A DNA stretch of 64,000 bases from Marinospirillum minutulum DSM 6287 (GCF_000422325.1 NZ_KE383818.1:1-64000); one strand, 5' to 3'; positions 28,596 through 38,540 are shown, counted from the first letter of the stretch. Notes: generated from the letters alone by a model not told the origin. Numbers and translations are program-made.

Positions 28596-29414
28596 ATGAC
28601 AAAAAATATCGCAGATCAACATGAAGAACCCTGTGTAAAACTATCGCTACAAGAAGGTATTGCCCGAGTGGTGCTTAATCGCCCCAAGCAACATAACAGC
28701 TTAGATATAGAGCTAATTACGTCACTCTTAGAAGTGTTAACTACGCTAAATTCTAGCCGTGATCTACGCGTTGTTATTCTCTCAGGTAGTAACCATAACT
28801 TTTGCAGTGGGCTAGATGTTGCCGGAGTAATGGCCGACCCTAAAAATATTCAATGGCTACTCAGTAGCTGCGATGGTTATCCGCATAATAAAGTTCAGCA
28901 TTTAGCTTTGGGTTGGCGCTCATTACAAGTGCCAGTTATTGCTGCCATTGAAGGCTACTGTTATGGCGGTGGTTTACAAATCGCTATGGGTGCAGATATG
29001 CGTATTGCCCACCCAGATGCACGCTTGTCGGTGATGGAAGGCCGCTGGGGCATTATTCCTGATATGGGCATTAGCGTGACAGCCCGAGGCTGTGTTAAAG
29101 AAGATGTGTTATTACGTATGACGGTTACAGCCGAAGTGGTTAATGGTCAGGCAGCATTAAGCTCAGGCTTAGTGACTGAGGTTGCCGATGATCCAGTGGC
29201 CCGTGCAGAAGAGCTGGCAGCACTTATCTGTAAACGCTCGCCCGATATGGTGGAAGCGGCTAAGCGCCTGCTGCGTGATTCTTATACCCAAACCGATGAT
29301 GAACGCCTAGCTTTTGAAGAAAAACTACAGCGCCGTTTGCTGGGTTCACCTAACCAAATGGAAGCGGTGATGGCTAATATTGAAAAGCGTGATCCTGTTT
29401 ATACTTCTGAATAA
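28596..29414 (+). CDS. Enoyl-CoA hydratase/isomerase (crotonase) family protein
   Basis: A 272-residue crotonase-fold enzyme. Oxyanion-hole segments are [17 protein letters not shown] (about 63-79) and [19 protein letters not shown] (about 123-141), followed by [13 protein letters not shown] with the usual acidic residue. Likely acts on acyl-CoA in fatty-acid breakdown; hydratase versus isomerase cannot be decided. A fatty-acid-type operator lies upstream, fitting that role. The helicase gene follows 5 bp after the stop. Confidence 0.88.
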   Translation: MTKNIADQHEEPCVKLSLQEGIARVVLNRPKQHNSLDIELITSLLEVLTTLNSSRDLRVVILSGSNHNFCSGLDVAGVMADPKNIQWLLSSCDGYPHNKVQHLALGWRSLQVPVIAAIEGYCYGGGLQIAMGADMRIAHPDARLSVMEGRWGIIPDMGISVTARGCVKEDVLLRMTVTAEVVNGQAALSSGLVTEVADDPVARAEELAALICKRSPDMVEAAKRLLRDSYTQTDDERLAFEEKLQRRLLGSPNQMEAVMANIEKRDPVYTSE

Positions 29415-29419
29415 GCAGT

Positions 29420-31228
29420 ATGACTAGCCCAGCCTTCCAGCGACAAGCATTTCAATTAAGGCCTTACCAAAAAGAAGCAGTAGAAAGGGTGCTGGAATGG
29501 TTTCGGGCAACCAGTGACCCAGCGGTTTTATGCTTGCCCACTGGTGCTGGCAAAAGCTTGGTGATTGCAGAACTCGCCCGTTTAGCTAGAGGGCGAGTGC
29601 TAGTGCTGGCGCATGTCAGTGAACTGGTTGAACAAAACCATGCCAAATATGAAACCTATGGCCTAGCTGCCGATATTTTTAGCGCGGGTTTAGGTTCTAA
29701 AAAAGCTGCCAGCCAAGTGGTGTTTGGTTCAGTGCAATCGGTCGTGCGTAATCTTGAGCAGTTCAATGACGCGGCTTTTACCCTGCTAGTGATAGATGAA
29801 TGCCACCGAGTTAGCTTGGGCGAAGCGACCTCCTACCAGCAAATTATCCAACACCTATTAAAGCTGAATCCTAATCTAAAAATCCTTGGTTTAACGGCCA
29901 CACCTTTTCGTTTAGGGCAGGGTTTTATTTATCATCGTCACCTACAGCAACAAGCCGTTAGAGGTGATGAAGACAGCTTTTTTAAAGCCTGCATTTATGA
30001 ATTGCCGCTGCGTTGGATGGTTAAAAATAACTTTTTAGTTAAACCAGAACGCTTGGATATGGCGATTTTGGCCTATGATTTTTCTAGCCTAGTGCCTGCC
30101 AATACGGGTTATTACCCAGAAGCAGAATTAGACAAGGTGGTTAAAGATAACCGCGTTACGCCTAGCATAGTTGCAGACATTCAACAGCGAGCAGCCCAGC
30201 GCCAAGGTGTGATGGTGTTTTGTGCCAGTGTGCGCCATGCAGAAGAAGTCGCGGGTTTATTACCGGCTGAACAAACCGCTTTAATTACTGGCAAGCTGGC
30301 TAGCAAAGAACGTCAGCAAATTATTCAAGCCTTTAAAGCCCAGCAAATAAAATACTTGGTGAATGTCTCAGTATTAACCACGGGTTTTGATGCGCCTCAC
30401 GTGGATTTAATTGCCATTTTAAGGCCCACCGAATCAGTCAGCCTGTATCAGCAAATTATTGGTCGAGGATTACGCCTTTCGCCTGCTACCCAAAAAACTG
30501 ACTGTTTAATTTTAGACTATGCTGGCAACCCTTGGGATATTTGGGCGCCAGAAGTAAATACACCCAAGCCCAATGCCAATACTGAATTAGTGCAGGTACT
30601 TTGCCCCGGCTGTGGTTTTGCCAATAGCTTTTGGGGTGTAACAACAGCCGAAGGTGAACTATTGGAGCACTTTGGTAGGCGTTGCCAAGGTTGGTTGGAG
30701 GGTGTGGGCGAAGGAGTGGATAAAAAAGGTGAGCAATGTGATTTTCGTTTCCGTTTTAGGGTGTGTGAGGCCTGCGGTGGCGAAGCCGATATTGCTGCCA
30801 GAGTTTGCCCGCATTGTGATACCACGCTGGTGGATGCCGATAAAAAACTCAAAGAAGCCTTGCAACTTAAAGATGCCAAGGTATTAAGAGTCAGTGGCAT
30901 GACTTTAGAAGTTGCCTTAAATGGCAAGGGGTTAGAACGTTTAAAAGTCAACTACTATGATGAAGATGCTAGTGAGTTAAGCGATTGGTATGCACTAGAA
31001 ACACCCGCCCAGCGTAAAGCGTTTGAGCAGGTATTTTTGCGTGAACATTTAAAAGCCCCTGCTAGTGGTTGGCTGCCTAAAAATGCTGAAGAGGCCGTTG
31101 CTGGCGCAGAGCGTTTGCGCTACCCAGACTTTGTCATCGCCCGCAAAATCAATAAAAAATATTGGCGTATTCAGCAGCGTTTATTTGATTACCAAGGCAG
31201 TTATCGTAAAGCTGTAGCAGCGGGTTAA
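29420..31228 (+). CDS. radD: RadD-like superfamily 2 DNA helicase
   Basis: A 602-residue SF2 protein matching E. coli RadD (YejH) in layout. The helicase core has Q-motif-like [12 protein letters not shown], motif I LPTGAGKS (about 40-47), motif II DECH, motif [14 protein letters not shown], motif [19 protein letters not shown] and motif [10 protein letters not shown]. After the core come zinc-ribbon cysteine pairs (CPGCGF, CEACG, CPHCD), a RadD hallmark. RadD works with RecA/SSB in double-strand break repair and strand exchange. It may share a transcript with the hydratase. Confidence 0.88.
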   Translation: MTSPAFQRQAFQLRPYQKEAVERVLEWFRATSDPAVLCLPTGAGKSLVIAELARLARGRVLVLAHVSELVEQNHAKYETYGLAADIFSAGLGSKKAASQVVFGSVQSVVRNLEQFNDAAFTLLVIDECHRVSLGEATSYQQIIQHLLKLNPNLKILGLTATPFRLGQGFIYHRHLQQQAVRGDEDSFFKACIYELPLRWMVKNNFLVKPERLDMAILAYDFSSLVPANTGYYPEAELDKVVKDNRVTPSIVADIQQRAAQRQGVMVFCASVRHAEEVAGLLPAEQTALITGKLASKERQQIIQAFKAQQIKYLVNVSVLTTGFDAPHVDLIAILRPTESVSLYQQIIGRGLRLSPATQKTDCLILDYAGNPWDIWAPEVNTPKPNANTELVQVLCPGCGFANSFWGVTTAEGELLEHFGRRCQGWLEGVGEGVDKKGEQCDFRFRFRVCEACGGEADIAARVCPHCDTTLVDADKKLKEALQLKDAKVLRVSGMTLEVALNGKGLERLKVNYYDEDASELSDWYALETPAQRKAFEQVFLREHLKAPASGWLPKNAEEAVAGAERLRYPDFVIARKINKKYWRIQQRLFDYQGSYRKAVAAG

Positions 31229-31317
31229 ACCTGCTAAACTTTCAATCATACTTCAGCAATCTTTTCAGTAATTGAATTCTTAAACTGGGTTTTTACCAGT
31301 CAGCAAGAGGCATAAAC

Positions 31318-32271
31318 ATGATAGTAGTAACAGGCGGTGCTGGTTTTATTGGTAGCAATATCGTCAAGCAATTAAATGAACAAGGCCGTACCGATATTCT
31401 AGTGGTCGATGATTTAACCGATGGCACTAAGTTCGTTAATATTGCTGATTTAACCCTTGCTGACTATATGGATAAAGATGAGTTTCGTCAGCGGGTGTTA
31501 GCAGGCGATGAATTTGAAGAGCTAGGGGGTATTGACGTTATTTTCCACGAAGGCGCTTGTTCAGCAACCACCGAGTGGGATGGTAAATACATGATGGATA
31601 ATAACTATCAGTATTCCAAAGACCTGCTGCACTTTTGCCTTGATTTAAAAATCCCTTTTATTTATGCCTCTTCTGCGGCGACCTATGGTGGTCGTAACGA
31701 CAACTTTATTGAAGAGCCACAATATGAGCAACCGCTGAATGTTTACGGTTATTCTAAGCAGCTATTTGACCAGTATGTGCGCCAATTATTGCCAGGACTT
31801 AAATCTCAGGTAGTGGGTTTAAAATACTTCAATGTCTATGGTCCTCGTGAGCAACATAAAGGCGGTATGTCGAGTGTGGCGTTTCATTTAAATACTCAGC
31901 TAGTAAATGGTGAAAACCCTAAGCTGTTTGAAGGTAACGATGGCTTTCCAAATGGCGGCCAAAAACGTGACTTTATTTATGTTGAAGATGTTTGTAAGGT
32001 TAACCTGTGGTTTTGGGAAAATCCGCAAGTCAGCGGTATTTTTAACTGTGGTACAGGCCGTGCGGAACCCTTCCAGCAGGTAGCAGAAGCAGTTATCAAA
32101 CATCACCAAACAGGCGAAATTGTTTATATTCCCTTCCCTGAACAACTTAAAGGCCGTTACCAAAGCTTTACTCAAGCCGATTTAACTAAGCTACGTGCTG
32201 CCGGTTATCCGTATGAGTTTAAAACCGTTGCCGAAGGCGTAAGCGAATACATGGCTTGGTTAAATCCTTAG
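31318..32271 (+). CDS. hldD: ADP-L-glycero-D-manno-heptose 6-epimerase
   Basis: A 317-residue short-chain-dehydrogenase-fold epimerase that makes ADP-L-glycero-D-manno-heptose for the LPS inner core. NADP-binding [13 protein letters not shown] (residues 4-16), [16 protein letters not shown], catalytic SSAATYGG and [13 protein letters not shown] (the Y-x3-K pair) and [21 protein letters not shown] are diagnostic. AGAGG precedes the ATG. It is the only clear LPS-heptose enzyme here besides the divergent heptosyltransferase-like gene at 61.7 kb. Confidence 0.97.
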   Translation: MIVVTGGAGFIGSNIVKQLNEQGRTDILVVDDLTDGTKFVNIADLTLADYMDKDEFRQRVLAGDEFEELGGIDVIFHEGACSATTEWDGKYMMDNNYQYSKDLLHFCLDLKIPFIYASSAATYGGRNDNFIEEPQYEQPLNVYGYSKQLFDQYVRQLLPGLKSQVVGLKYFNVYGPREQHKGGMSSVAFHLNTQLVNGENPKLFEGNDGFPNGGQKRDFIYVEDVCKVNLWFWENPQVSGIFNCGTGRAEPFQQVAEAVIKHHQTGEIVYIPFPEQLKGRYQSFTQADLTKLRAAGYPYEFKTVAEGVSEYMAWLNP

Positions 32272-32327
32272 GCTATTTATAAAAAAACATACTAGGCTTA
32301 TACAATAACCTCTAAAAAGGAGTTTGT

Positions 32328-33311
32328 ATGAGTGCTTCAGCAACCGAAGATGGGCTAGTTGTTCGTTCTGATTACGATGGAGCTTGGAAGGCAGCTTTAG
32401 AAAAGTATTTTAAAGAATTTCTTCAGCTGTTGTTTCCAGAGATTCATAGTGAAGTTGATTGGAAAAAAGGCTATGAATTTCTTGATGGTGAGCTAGAAAA
32501 AATAACTGTTGATGCTAAAACTGGTCGCCGTTATACCGACAAGCTGGTTAAGGTTTACTACCTAGACGGCACGGAAGAATGGCTGCTAATTCACGTAGAA
32601 ATTCAAAGCTCGCCCGAATTAAAAGGTATTTTTGCACGGCGTATGTTTACCTATTGGTCACGCTTGACCGACCGCTACCAAGTAGACGTTGTTAGTCTAG
32701 CAGTCTTGGCAGATACTAACTCAAACTATCGCCCCAATACTTTTTACTTCAACCGTTCGGGAACTGAAATTACCTTTACTTATCCAACGGTTAAGCTGGT
32801 TGACTTTGAGAGTGAAGCTAACTGGACTAGCCTTGAATCTGATAACAATATTTTTGCCTTGCTGGTGATGGCGCAGATCAAAGCTAAACGCCTTAAAGGT
32901 AATAACGAAGGTTTGTTTGATTTTAGGTTAGGCTTAACCCGATCACTTTATATTCGAGGTTACAATCGTGAGCAGGTGGTTGAGTTATTTCACTTTATTG
33001 GCTGGATGATTCGTTTACCTGAAATGCTTGAATATCGTTTAATTGAAGCCGTTAAACGTGTCGAAGAGGAGTTTAAAATGCCTTATATCAATACAGTTGA
33101 GCAGTACGGAAGAAAACAAGGAATTGAACAGGGAATCGAGCAAGGTCGCCGTGAAGCGGAAGAGCGAGCCGCAGAAGAGCAGCTTAAAAATACAAGGCGT
33201 ATTGCTTGCGGTATGTTTGCAGTTGAGGGACTAAGTGATGAGCAGATTGCTGAAATTACAGGTTTAGCCGTTGAAGAAGTTACTCAGCTTCGCCTAGAAA
33301 AAAAACACTAA
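32328..33311 (+). CDS. Rpn-like PD-(D/E)XK nuclease / transposase-like protein
   Basis: A 327-residue protein of the group often annotated as Rpn/YhgA-like or cytosolic transposase-like proteins. The nuclease core has DGELEKITV and LLIHVEIQSS (about 86-95), a plausible D...E-x-Q active site. The tail contains a short repeat GIEQGIEQGRREAEER and an HTH-like end (GLSDEQIAEITGLAVEEV). Relatives promote recA-independent recombination in E. coli. AAGGAG lies 7 nt upstream of the ATG, and a terminator follows. No mobile-element ends are visible around it. Confidence 0.75.
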   Translation: MSASATEDGLVVRSDYDGAWKAALEKYFKEFLQLLFPEIHSEVDWKKGYEFLDGELEKITVDAKTGRRYTDKLVKVYYLDGTEEWLLIHVEIQSSPELKGIFARRMFTYWSRLTDRYQVDVVSLAVLADTNSNYRPNTFYFNRSGTEITFTYPTVKLVDFESEANWTSLESDNNIFALLVMAQIKAKRLKGNNEGLFDFRLGLTRSLYIRGYNREQVVELFHFIGWMIRLPEMLEYRLIEAVKRVEEEFKMPYINTVEQYGRKQGIEQGIEQGRREAEERAAEEQLKNTRRIACGMFAVEGLSDEQIAEITGLAVEEVTQLRLEKKH

Positions 33312-33351
33312 ACCTTATAAGACTAGTGTTTAAAAGATTTAGCAGGGAATT

Positions 33352-33389
33352 AAAAAGGGTCGCTAGGAGTAATCTTAGTGGCCCTTTTT
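33352..33389. terminator. Bidirectional terminator between nuclease and RimK-like genes
   Basis: AAAAAGGG and CCCTTTTT, extended by imperfect pairing (TCGCTAGG with CTTAGTGG), form a long stem flanked by A and T runs between convergent genes. Confidence 0.8.
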
Positions 33390-33432
33390 AAGTTGGTTAT
33401 TTAATGGCTAATTCTTGCCTTAGCTTTAGGCC

Positions 33433-34929
33433 TTAGCCATGACCACTGCTTCTTAGTTCCATACGGCGTAAAAACTCGCCCATAACTTGTAGGTAAAGGT
33501 CTTCTTTGGAATACAGGTCTTCTACGTCAGAATCAATATTAGGGTTGTCGTTCACTTCGATAACTACCACTCTATCGCCACTTTGTTTTAAGTCCACGCC
33601 ATAAAGCCCATCACCAATTAACTTGGTGGCTTTAAGTGCAGTTTTTAAAACCTGTGCTGGTACTTGGTGAATTGGCAGGGTGGCAAAACCACCTGATTCT
33701 GCTTCGCCACTGGAATGGTTATAAATTTGCCAATGGCCTTTAGTCATAAAGTACTGACACGCAAAAATCGCCTTATTATTCAGCACGCCAATGCGCCAAT
33801 CATAGTCGGTGTACATAAATTCTTGTACCAACAAAATGGCTGACTGTTTAAAGTAATGCGCGGCTTGTTCTAGCAGCTCTTTTTGGTCATTCACCTTAAC
33901 CACGCCCTTAGAAAAAGCCCCATCGGGTACTTTTAGGACCGCAGGGTAGGCCATGTTTTTAGCAACTTGGCGCAACTCTTTTATATGGTCTTTATAAAGA
34001 AAAGTAGTTTGCGGCATAGGAATGCCTTTACTGGCCAATAAATCGGCTAGGTAAACCTTATTGCAGCAGCGCAAAATAGAGGTGGGGTCATCAAACACCA
34101 CCAAGCCTTCAACTTCGGCTTTTTTAGCAAAGCGATAGGTGTGGTTGCTAATCGAGGTGGTTTCACGAATAAACAGTGCATCGTATTCAGCCAAGTGGCT
34201 AAAATCTTTCTTTTCGATTAGCTCAACATCGATACCTAGTTTATTGCCGGCTTTAATAAAGGCTTTAAGTGCCACTGGGTCAGAGGGTGGCAATTTTTCT
34301 TGAGGGTCAACCAAAATGGCTAGGTCATAGCGGTATTTCTTTTTAGTGCTGGGTTTGCGCCAAATTTTGCGGCTATAGCTGTCTAACGCCTTAGCAAATA
34401 AGTCTTCATCTTCGCCTGTTAAATGCTTTAAACCTTCTGGGCGAATGGCTTCTATTTGCCAGTCTTGGTTTTTACGAAAAGTAATGCTTAATACGGGGCA
34501 GGGAAATTGCTCAAATATTTGTCTAGCTAGGTCGGCTAACGGGGTAAAGCGGGTTTGCCCAAAACAGAGGGTGACTTCTAAACGCTGGTTTTCTTCGAGT
34601 TCAGCTTTTAAAAGAGCATCGCGGCTTACCAATTTATTTAATAAGGCATTCAGGTTTTCTAGATTCAAGCCATAAATGGACTTCTTGCCCAAGTCATTAA
34701 TGGTACGAATAGAGGGGATAACCTTGTGCCCACGGGCTTCTGCTAGTAGCGAGGTGTAATAACCATAACTTAGGTAACGGTAGCTATTGCAGAGGTTGAT
34801 AACCTGAGTCGCAGCAGTTTCTGTCGAGCTACCCTGAGCTAAATAGTCGTGGGCAGTAAACAAATCTTCTGTGGGGTAATAAGCTAACCAGTCAATGGTT
34901 TTATCAACAATAATTTTCAAACGAGCCAT
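33433..34929 (-). CDS. RimK-family ATP-grasp ligase with RLAN N-terminal domain
   Basis: A 498-residue ATP-grasp protein. The N-terminal half (about 1-190) matches the RimK-like ATP-grasp N-terminal (RLAN) type region: ARGHKVIPSIRTINDL, then LTFGQT-like LCFGQTRF. The ATP-grasp core follows: YPAVLKVPDGAFSKGVVKV (about 330-348), VQEFMYTDYDWRIGVLN and VVIEVNDNPNIDSDVED with the metal-binding E-x-N. RimK-type enzymes form amide bonds between a carboxylate and an amine, often adding glutamates. GAGG precedes the ATG. It is divergent from the peptidase genes at 35-37 kb, with which it probably works. Confidence 0.85.
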   Translation of the reverse strand: MARLKIIVDKTIDWLAYYPTEDLFTAHDYLAQGSSTETAATQVINLCNSYRYLSYGYYTSLLAEARGHKVIPSIRTINDLGKKSIYGLNLENLNALLNKLVSRDALLKAELEENQRLEVTLCFGQTRFTPLADLARQIFEQFPCPVLSITFRKNQDWQIEAIRPEGLKHLTGEDEDLFAKALDSYSRKIWRKPSTKKKYRYDLAILVDPQEKLPPSDPVALKAFIKAGNKLGIDVELIEKKDFSHLAEYDALFIRETTSISNHTYRFAKKAEVEGLVVFDDPTSILRCCNKVYLADLLASKGIPMPQTTFLYKDHIKELRQVAKNMAYPAVLKVPDGAFSKGVVKVNDQKELLEQAAHYFKQSAILLVQEFMYTDYDWRIGVLNNKAIFACQYFMTKGHWQIYNHSSGEAESGGFATLPIHQVPAQVLKTALKATKLIGDGLYGVDLKQSGDRVVVIEVNDNPNIDSDVEDLYSKEDLYLQVMGEFLRRMELRSSGHG

Positions 34930-35071
34930 GGTCTACCTCAGGGTAATTAATAACTGCACTATCTAATGCTAGGGCAGACTAATCAATAGCTAACCAGAGT
35001 TTTTTTACCCTCTAGCCTGGTGGTCTAGCTAGGCGTAATCTAGGCAGATAAGTATTCAGAGGTTAGTTTTT

Positions 35072-36160
35072 ATGTCAGGTTATTTTTCAACCGATTATAA
35101 AGCGGCAAGGCAAGCTTTTTTAAACCAAGCTCTAGAGGTTAAGGGCATTGCTTGGCAGGCCAGTTTCAAGCACCCATGCTTGGGCGCTCAGGGTGAAGAA
35201 TTGGCTTTAGATGCTGTTTGGATGGGTGATTTAAATGCTTCTAAGCTTTTAATCGTTCAGTCGGCAACGCATGGCATTGAAGGCTTTGCTGGCTCCGCCA
35301 TTCAAACAGCTTGGCTTACCGAAGCTGGCTTAAAGCAACTACCTGAAGACACGGCTATCTTGTTTTTACATGCCATGAACCCTTGGGGTTTTTCCTTTTT
35401 GCGCCGTGTTGATGAAGCCGGTATCGATTTAAACCGTAACTTTATTGATTTTACAGCCGTGCCAGACAATAAAGGTTATGAGGTTTTAAATGCGCTGCTT
35501 ATTCCTACAGCTTGGCAACCAGAAGTTTTAAGCACAGCTGATAGTAAGTTAGCAGCTTATCAGGCTGCTTGGGGTGAAAGGCTGTATGAAGAAGCCGTGA
35601 GTGGTGGGCAATACACTCACCCACAGGGTTTGTTCTATGGCGGAAAAGAGCCTAGCTGGTCACGTTCAGTATTAACCCAACTGGCAACCGATTTACAACT
35701 GGCTGAACGAAAAGCTGTTGCCATTATAGATGTGCATACTGGCTTGGGCGATTATTCGGTAGGTGAAGTGATTTGTGACCACCCGCCCAATAGCTTGGGT
35801 GTGAGTTGGGCTAAACGCTGGTATGGCGCAGCGGTGACCGAGCCATTTTTAGGCACTTCATCCTCTGTACCCAAGCTGGGCTTAATTGATTATTTCTGGC
35901 ATCAAACTTTACCCGATGCCTGTTGTTTTATTACTTTGGAATTTGGTACCGGCAGCACTGAAAACTTATTTAACGTGCTGCGTGCTGATCATTGGTTAGC
36001 AGGCCAAGCCACCAAAGATTTAGATAAAACACTACAACAAAAAATTCAGCAAGATTTATTAACGCATTTTTACCCAACCGATAAAACTTGGCAGCAGGCA
36101 GTTTTAAAGCAGGGTTTAGAGCGTATTAACCAAGCATTAGAAGGTTTACAACAAGTATGA
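35072..36160 (+). CDS. DUF2817 family M14-like metallopeptidase
   Basis: A 362-residue predicted zinc carboxypeptidase. The M14-type ligands are visible: SATHGIEGFAGS (His and Glu, about 67-78), DLNRNFIDF (about 124-132), IDVHTGLGDYS (third zinc His, about 221-231) and ITLEFGTGS with the catalytic Glu near residue 290. Substrates of DUF2817 proteins are not known to me. Its stop codon overlaps the start of the next gene (ATGA), so the two are translationally coupled. It is divergent from the RimK-like ligase. Confidence 0.85.
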   Translation: MSGYFSTDYKAARQAFLNQALEVKGIAWQASFKHPCLGAQGEELALDAVWMGDLNASKLLIVQSATHGIEGFAGSAIQTAWLTEAGLKQLPEDTAILFLHAMNPWGFSFLRRVDEAGIDLNRNFIDFTAVPDNKGYEVLNALLIPTAWQPEVLSTADSKLAAYQAAWGERLYEEAVSGGQYTHPQGLFYGGKEPSWSRSVLTQLATDLQLAERKAVAIIDVHTGLGDYSVGEVICDHPPNSLGVSWAKRWYGAAVTEPFLGTSSSVPKLGLIDYFWHQTLPDACCFITLEFGTGSTENLFNVLRADHWLAGQATKDLDKTLQQKIQQDLLTHFYPTDKTWQQAVLKQGLERINQALEGLQQV

Positions 36161-37299
36161 AAGAGCAGGCAAAAAAAACATTACGCGAAGCAACCCTTGA
36201 GGACTTACCTAACCTGCTTGCACTTGAAAACCGTTGCTTTACGGGAGATAGGCTTAACAGAAGGCAATTTCGTTGGCTAATACAAAAAGGCCATGCTGCC
36301 GTACAGCTACTGGAACTCACTGCACCGCAAGAATCAGCCGAAGGAAAAACCTTAGCCGCTTATTTATTAATACTTTTCCACCGTGGCACTGCGCTGGCTA
36401 GAATTTACTCTATTGCTGTTAACCCTGACTTCCAAGGCCAAGGCTTGGGCGAATTTTTAATGCAGCAGGCAGAAGTTTTAGCCTTAGATGCTGGATGTAC
36501 TGCTTTACGGCTTGAAGTACGTACCGACAATACCGGTGCCATTGCCTTATATGAGCGTTTAGGTTATCGAAAATTTGGGCAGTATGCCGATTATTATGAA
36601 GACCATAGCGATGCCCTGCGCTTTCAAAAACGCCTGCATAAAGAACCCGCTGGGCAATTCAGAAAAATACCCTACTACCAACAAACCCTACCTTTTACTT
36701 GTGGCCCGGCTTGTTTGCTTATGGCCATGAAAGCACAAGATGAAAGTACGCTACTCACTCGCCAGCAAGAATTGCAGCTTTGGCGTGAAGCGACCACTAT
36801 TTTTATGACCACGGGGCATGGTGGTTGTGGTCCCAGAGGTTTGGCTTTAGCAGCTTGGCGACGGGGATTTAAAGTGGAGTTATGGCTGAATGTTGAAGGC
36901 CCTTTATTTATTAAAGGTGTGCGTAACCCCGTTAAAAAAAGTGTGATCTCGTTGGTTCATGAGGGCTTTAAAGAAGAATTAGCTCAAACAGACATAGTCG
37001 AGCACTTTGCAGAAATTACTCAAGCTGACTTAACAAGCGTTTTAGAAGCCGGTGGTGTGCCTTTAGTACTGATAAGTTCGTGGCAGTTTAGTCGCGAAAA
37101 AAGCCCCCATTGGGTGGTGGTTACCGCTATGGATGAGCAGTTTATTTATTTACATGACCCAGATGTGGATGAAGAAGATCAGAAGTCCTTGGTGGATACA
37201 CAACAAGTGCCTATTTCCCGCCTAGAATTTTCAAGAATGGCCTGTTTTGGTAAAGAAAAGCTACGTACCGCCGTGGTGGTTTATCCAGCAAGAAGGTAA
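36157..37299 (+). CDS. GNAT acetyltransferase - C39-like peptidase fusion
   Basis: A 380-residue two-domain protein. Residues 1 to about 165 are a GNAT domain: IYSIAVNPDFQGQGLGEFLM with the acetyl-CoA loop and LRLEVRTDNTGAIALYERLGYRKFG. Residues about 170-380 are a C39-like cysteine peptidase: QQTLPFTCGPACLLMAM with the Gln and catalytic Cys, and SPHWVVVTAMDEQFIYLHDPD with the His and Asp. C39 domains cleave leader peptides after Gly-Gly in bacteriocin exporters, but this one has no transporter part. It overlaps the DUF2817 gene by 4 nt. Confidence 0.85.
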   Translation: MKEQAKKTLREATLEDLPNLLALENRCFTGDRLNRRQFRWLIQKGHAAVQLLELTAPQESAEGKTLAAYLLILFHRGTALARIYSIAVNPDFQGQGLGEFLMQQAEVLALDAGCTALRLEVRTDNTGAIALYERLGYRKFGQYADYYEDHSDALRFQKRLHKEPAGQFRKIPYYQQTLPFTCGPACLLMAMKAQDESTLLTRQQELQLWREATTIFMTTGHGGCGPRGLALAAWRRGFKVELWLNVEGPLFIKGVRNPVKKSVISLVHEGFKEELAQTDIVEHFAEITQADLTSVLEAGGVPLVLISSWQFSREKSPHWVVVTAMDEQFIYLHDPDVDEEDQKSLVDTQQVPISRLEFSRMACFGKEKLRTAVVVYPARR

Positions 37300-37312
37300 A
37301 CCGGCTCCTTAC

Positions 37313-37359
37313 TTGATTAAGGTCAAAATTATGCATCTATCCTTGCTGGTTTCTATAAT
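37313..37359 (+). promoter_or_regulatory. FNR/Anr-like box and -10 element upstream of the cytochrome c peroxidase gene
   Basis: TTGAT-TAAG-GTCAA (37313-37326) matches the FNR consensus TTGAT-N4-ATCAA at 9 of 10 positions. TATAAT lies at 37354-37359, so the box centre would be about 41-47 bp before the transcription start, the class II activator position, and no -35 box is needed. The resulting leader would be about 125-130 nt. Oxygen-responsive control of cytochrome c peroxidases by FNR-type regulators is known in other bacteria. Confidence 0.55.
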
Positions 37360-37491
37360 TTGACAGGATATACTCTTAGTTGACCCTACTTAATTTTATT
37401 GATAAGTCATTGATAAATTTAAACTAATAGAGCGATAGCTAAAGCCAATAAGGGTCGATTTATCAGGCATAAATCATGAGGAGAGAACTCC

Positions 37492-38496
37492 ATGAGAATA
37501 ACGACTAATCTTCGAAAAATAAGCAGTGTTCTAGGCGTAGCAGGACTCGTTGCTTTAAGTGGAAACCTATTAGCTGGTGATGGTTATCACAGTAAATATG
37601 CAAATCGCTTTGAAGCACTACCTGCTATTTCACCGATTCCAGCCAATAACAGCCTAACGGAAGCTAAAGTTGAGTTAGGTAAAATGTTGTTTTTTGAACC
37701 ACGCATTTCTGCCAGTGGTGTTATTAGCTGCGCTACCTGTCATAACCCAGCCTTAGGTTGGACTGACCGCATACCACGTGCAACAGGTCATGCGGCACAG
37801 GTGGGTGAGCGTAATACCCCTACAGTACTTAACTCCGGCTTTTTTACAGCACAGTTTTGGGATGGGCGAGCGGCTGACTTAGAAGAGCAGGCTCTAGGGC
37901 CAATTGAAGCCGATATCGAAATGAATATGTCGCTTGATGACGCTATTGCTCGTTTAAAAGGTTTTAAAGCCTACCAAGAAGCTTTTGCTCGTGCCTATGG
38001 TGGAAAGGGTGAGAAGCAAATCACACCAAGAAATGTTGCTCATGCAATGGCAAGCTTTCAACGCACTTTAAATACACCTAACTCGCCTTTTGATCGTTAT
38101 TTGAACGGTGATTTAGATGCTTTAACAGAACAGCAAAAACGCGGCATGGCTGCTTTTGCAGATAACGGATGCAGTGCTTGTCACAACGGGCCAGCACTGA
38201 CTGACAGCCTATTCCATGCTATTAAAGTACCTGGTTCAACCGATCTAGGCCGCTTTATAGTAACGGGTGATGAAGGTGATAAGCACCGCTTTAAAACACC
38301 AACTTTGCGTAATGTTGCTGTTACCTACCCCTACTTCAACAATGGTGGTACTGCAACACTAGAAGAAGCAGTTCAGGTGATGGGCAAAGAGATGCTAGGT
38401 CGTGATTTTGATAAGCGTACCAATGCCGATATCGTTGCCTTTTTACACTCTTTAACGGGTAAAATGCCGTCAATTGAAATACCAGCACTGCCCTAG
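37492..38496 (+). CDS. Diheme cytochrome c peroxidase
   Basis: A 334-residue periplasmic peroxidase that reduces H2O2 with electrons from c-type cytochromes. It has a signal peptide (about 1-28) and two heme-binding motifs, CATCH at 80-84 and CSACH at 227-231, the CCP/MauG arrangement. GWTDRIPRATGHAAQVGERNTPTVLNS between them is the usual loop, and KTPTLRNVAVTYPYFNNG follows the second. Its length fits a CCP rather than the longer MauG-like enzymes. GAGGAGAG precedes the ATG. It has its own FNR-like promoter and terminator, so it is monocistronic. Confidence 0.95.
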   Translation: MRITTNLRKISSVLGVAGLVALSGNLLAGDGYHSKYANRFEALPAISPIPANNSLTEAKVELGKMLFFEPRISASGVISCATCHNPALGWTDRIPRATGHAAQVGERNTPTVLNSGFFTAQFWDGRAADLEEQALGPIEADIEMNMSLDDAIARLKGFKAYQEAFARAYGGKGEKQITPRNVAHAMASFQRTLNTPNSPFDRYLNGDLDALTEQQKRGMAAFADNGCSACHNGPALTDSLFHAIKVPGSTDLGRFIVTGDEGDKHRFKTPTLRNVAVTYPYFNNGGTATLEEAVQVMGKEMLGRDFDKRTNADIVAFLHSLTGKMPSIEIPALP

Positions 38497-38510
38497 TTTT
38501 AAATTTAAAA

Positions 38511-38540
38511 GAAAGAGGCCGAGTTGGCCTCTTTTTTTTA
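38511..38540 (+). terminator. Terminator of the cytochrome c peroxidase gene
   Basis: AAAGAGGCC and GGCCTCTTT form a perfect 9-bp stem around GAGTT, followed by eight T residues in all. Confidence 0.92.

Noticed and set aside
33100-33160. The GIEQGIEQG codon repeat as a CRISPR or large tandem repeat
   Set aside because: Only about two short units inside a coding frame; no spacer structure. No CRISPR array was seen anywhere in the window.
37360-37365. TTGACA as a -35 box for the cytochrome c peroxidase gene
   Set aside because: No acceptable -10 sequence lies 16-18 bp downstream; the nearby TATAAT is upstream of it and fits the FNR-type promoter instead.
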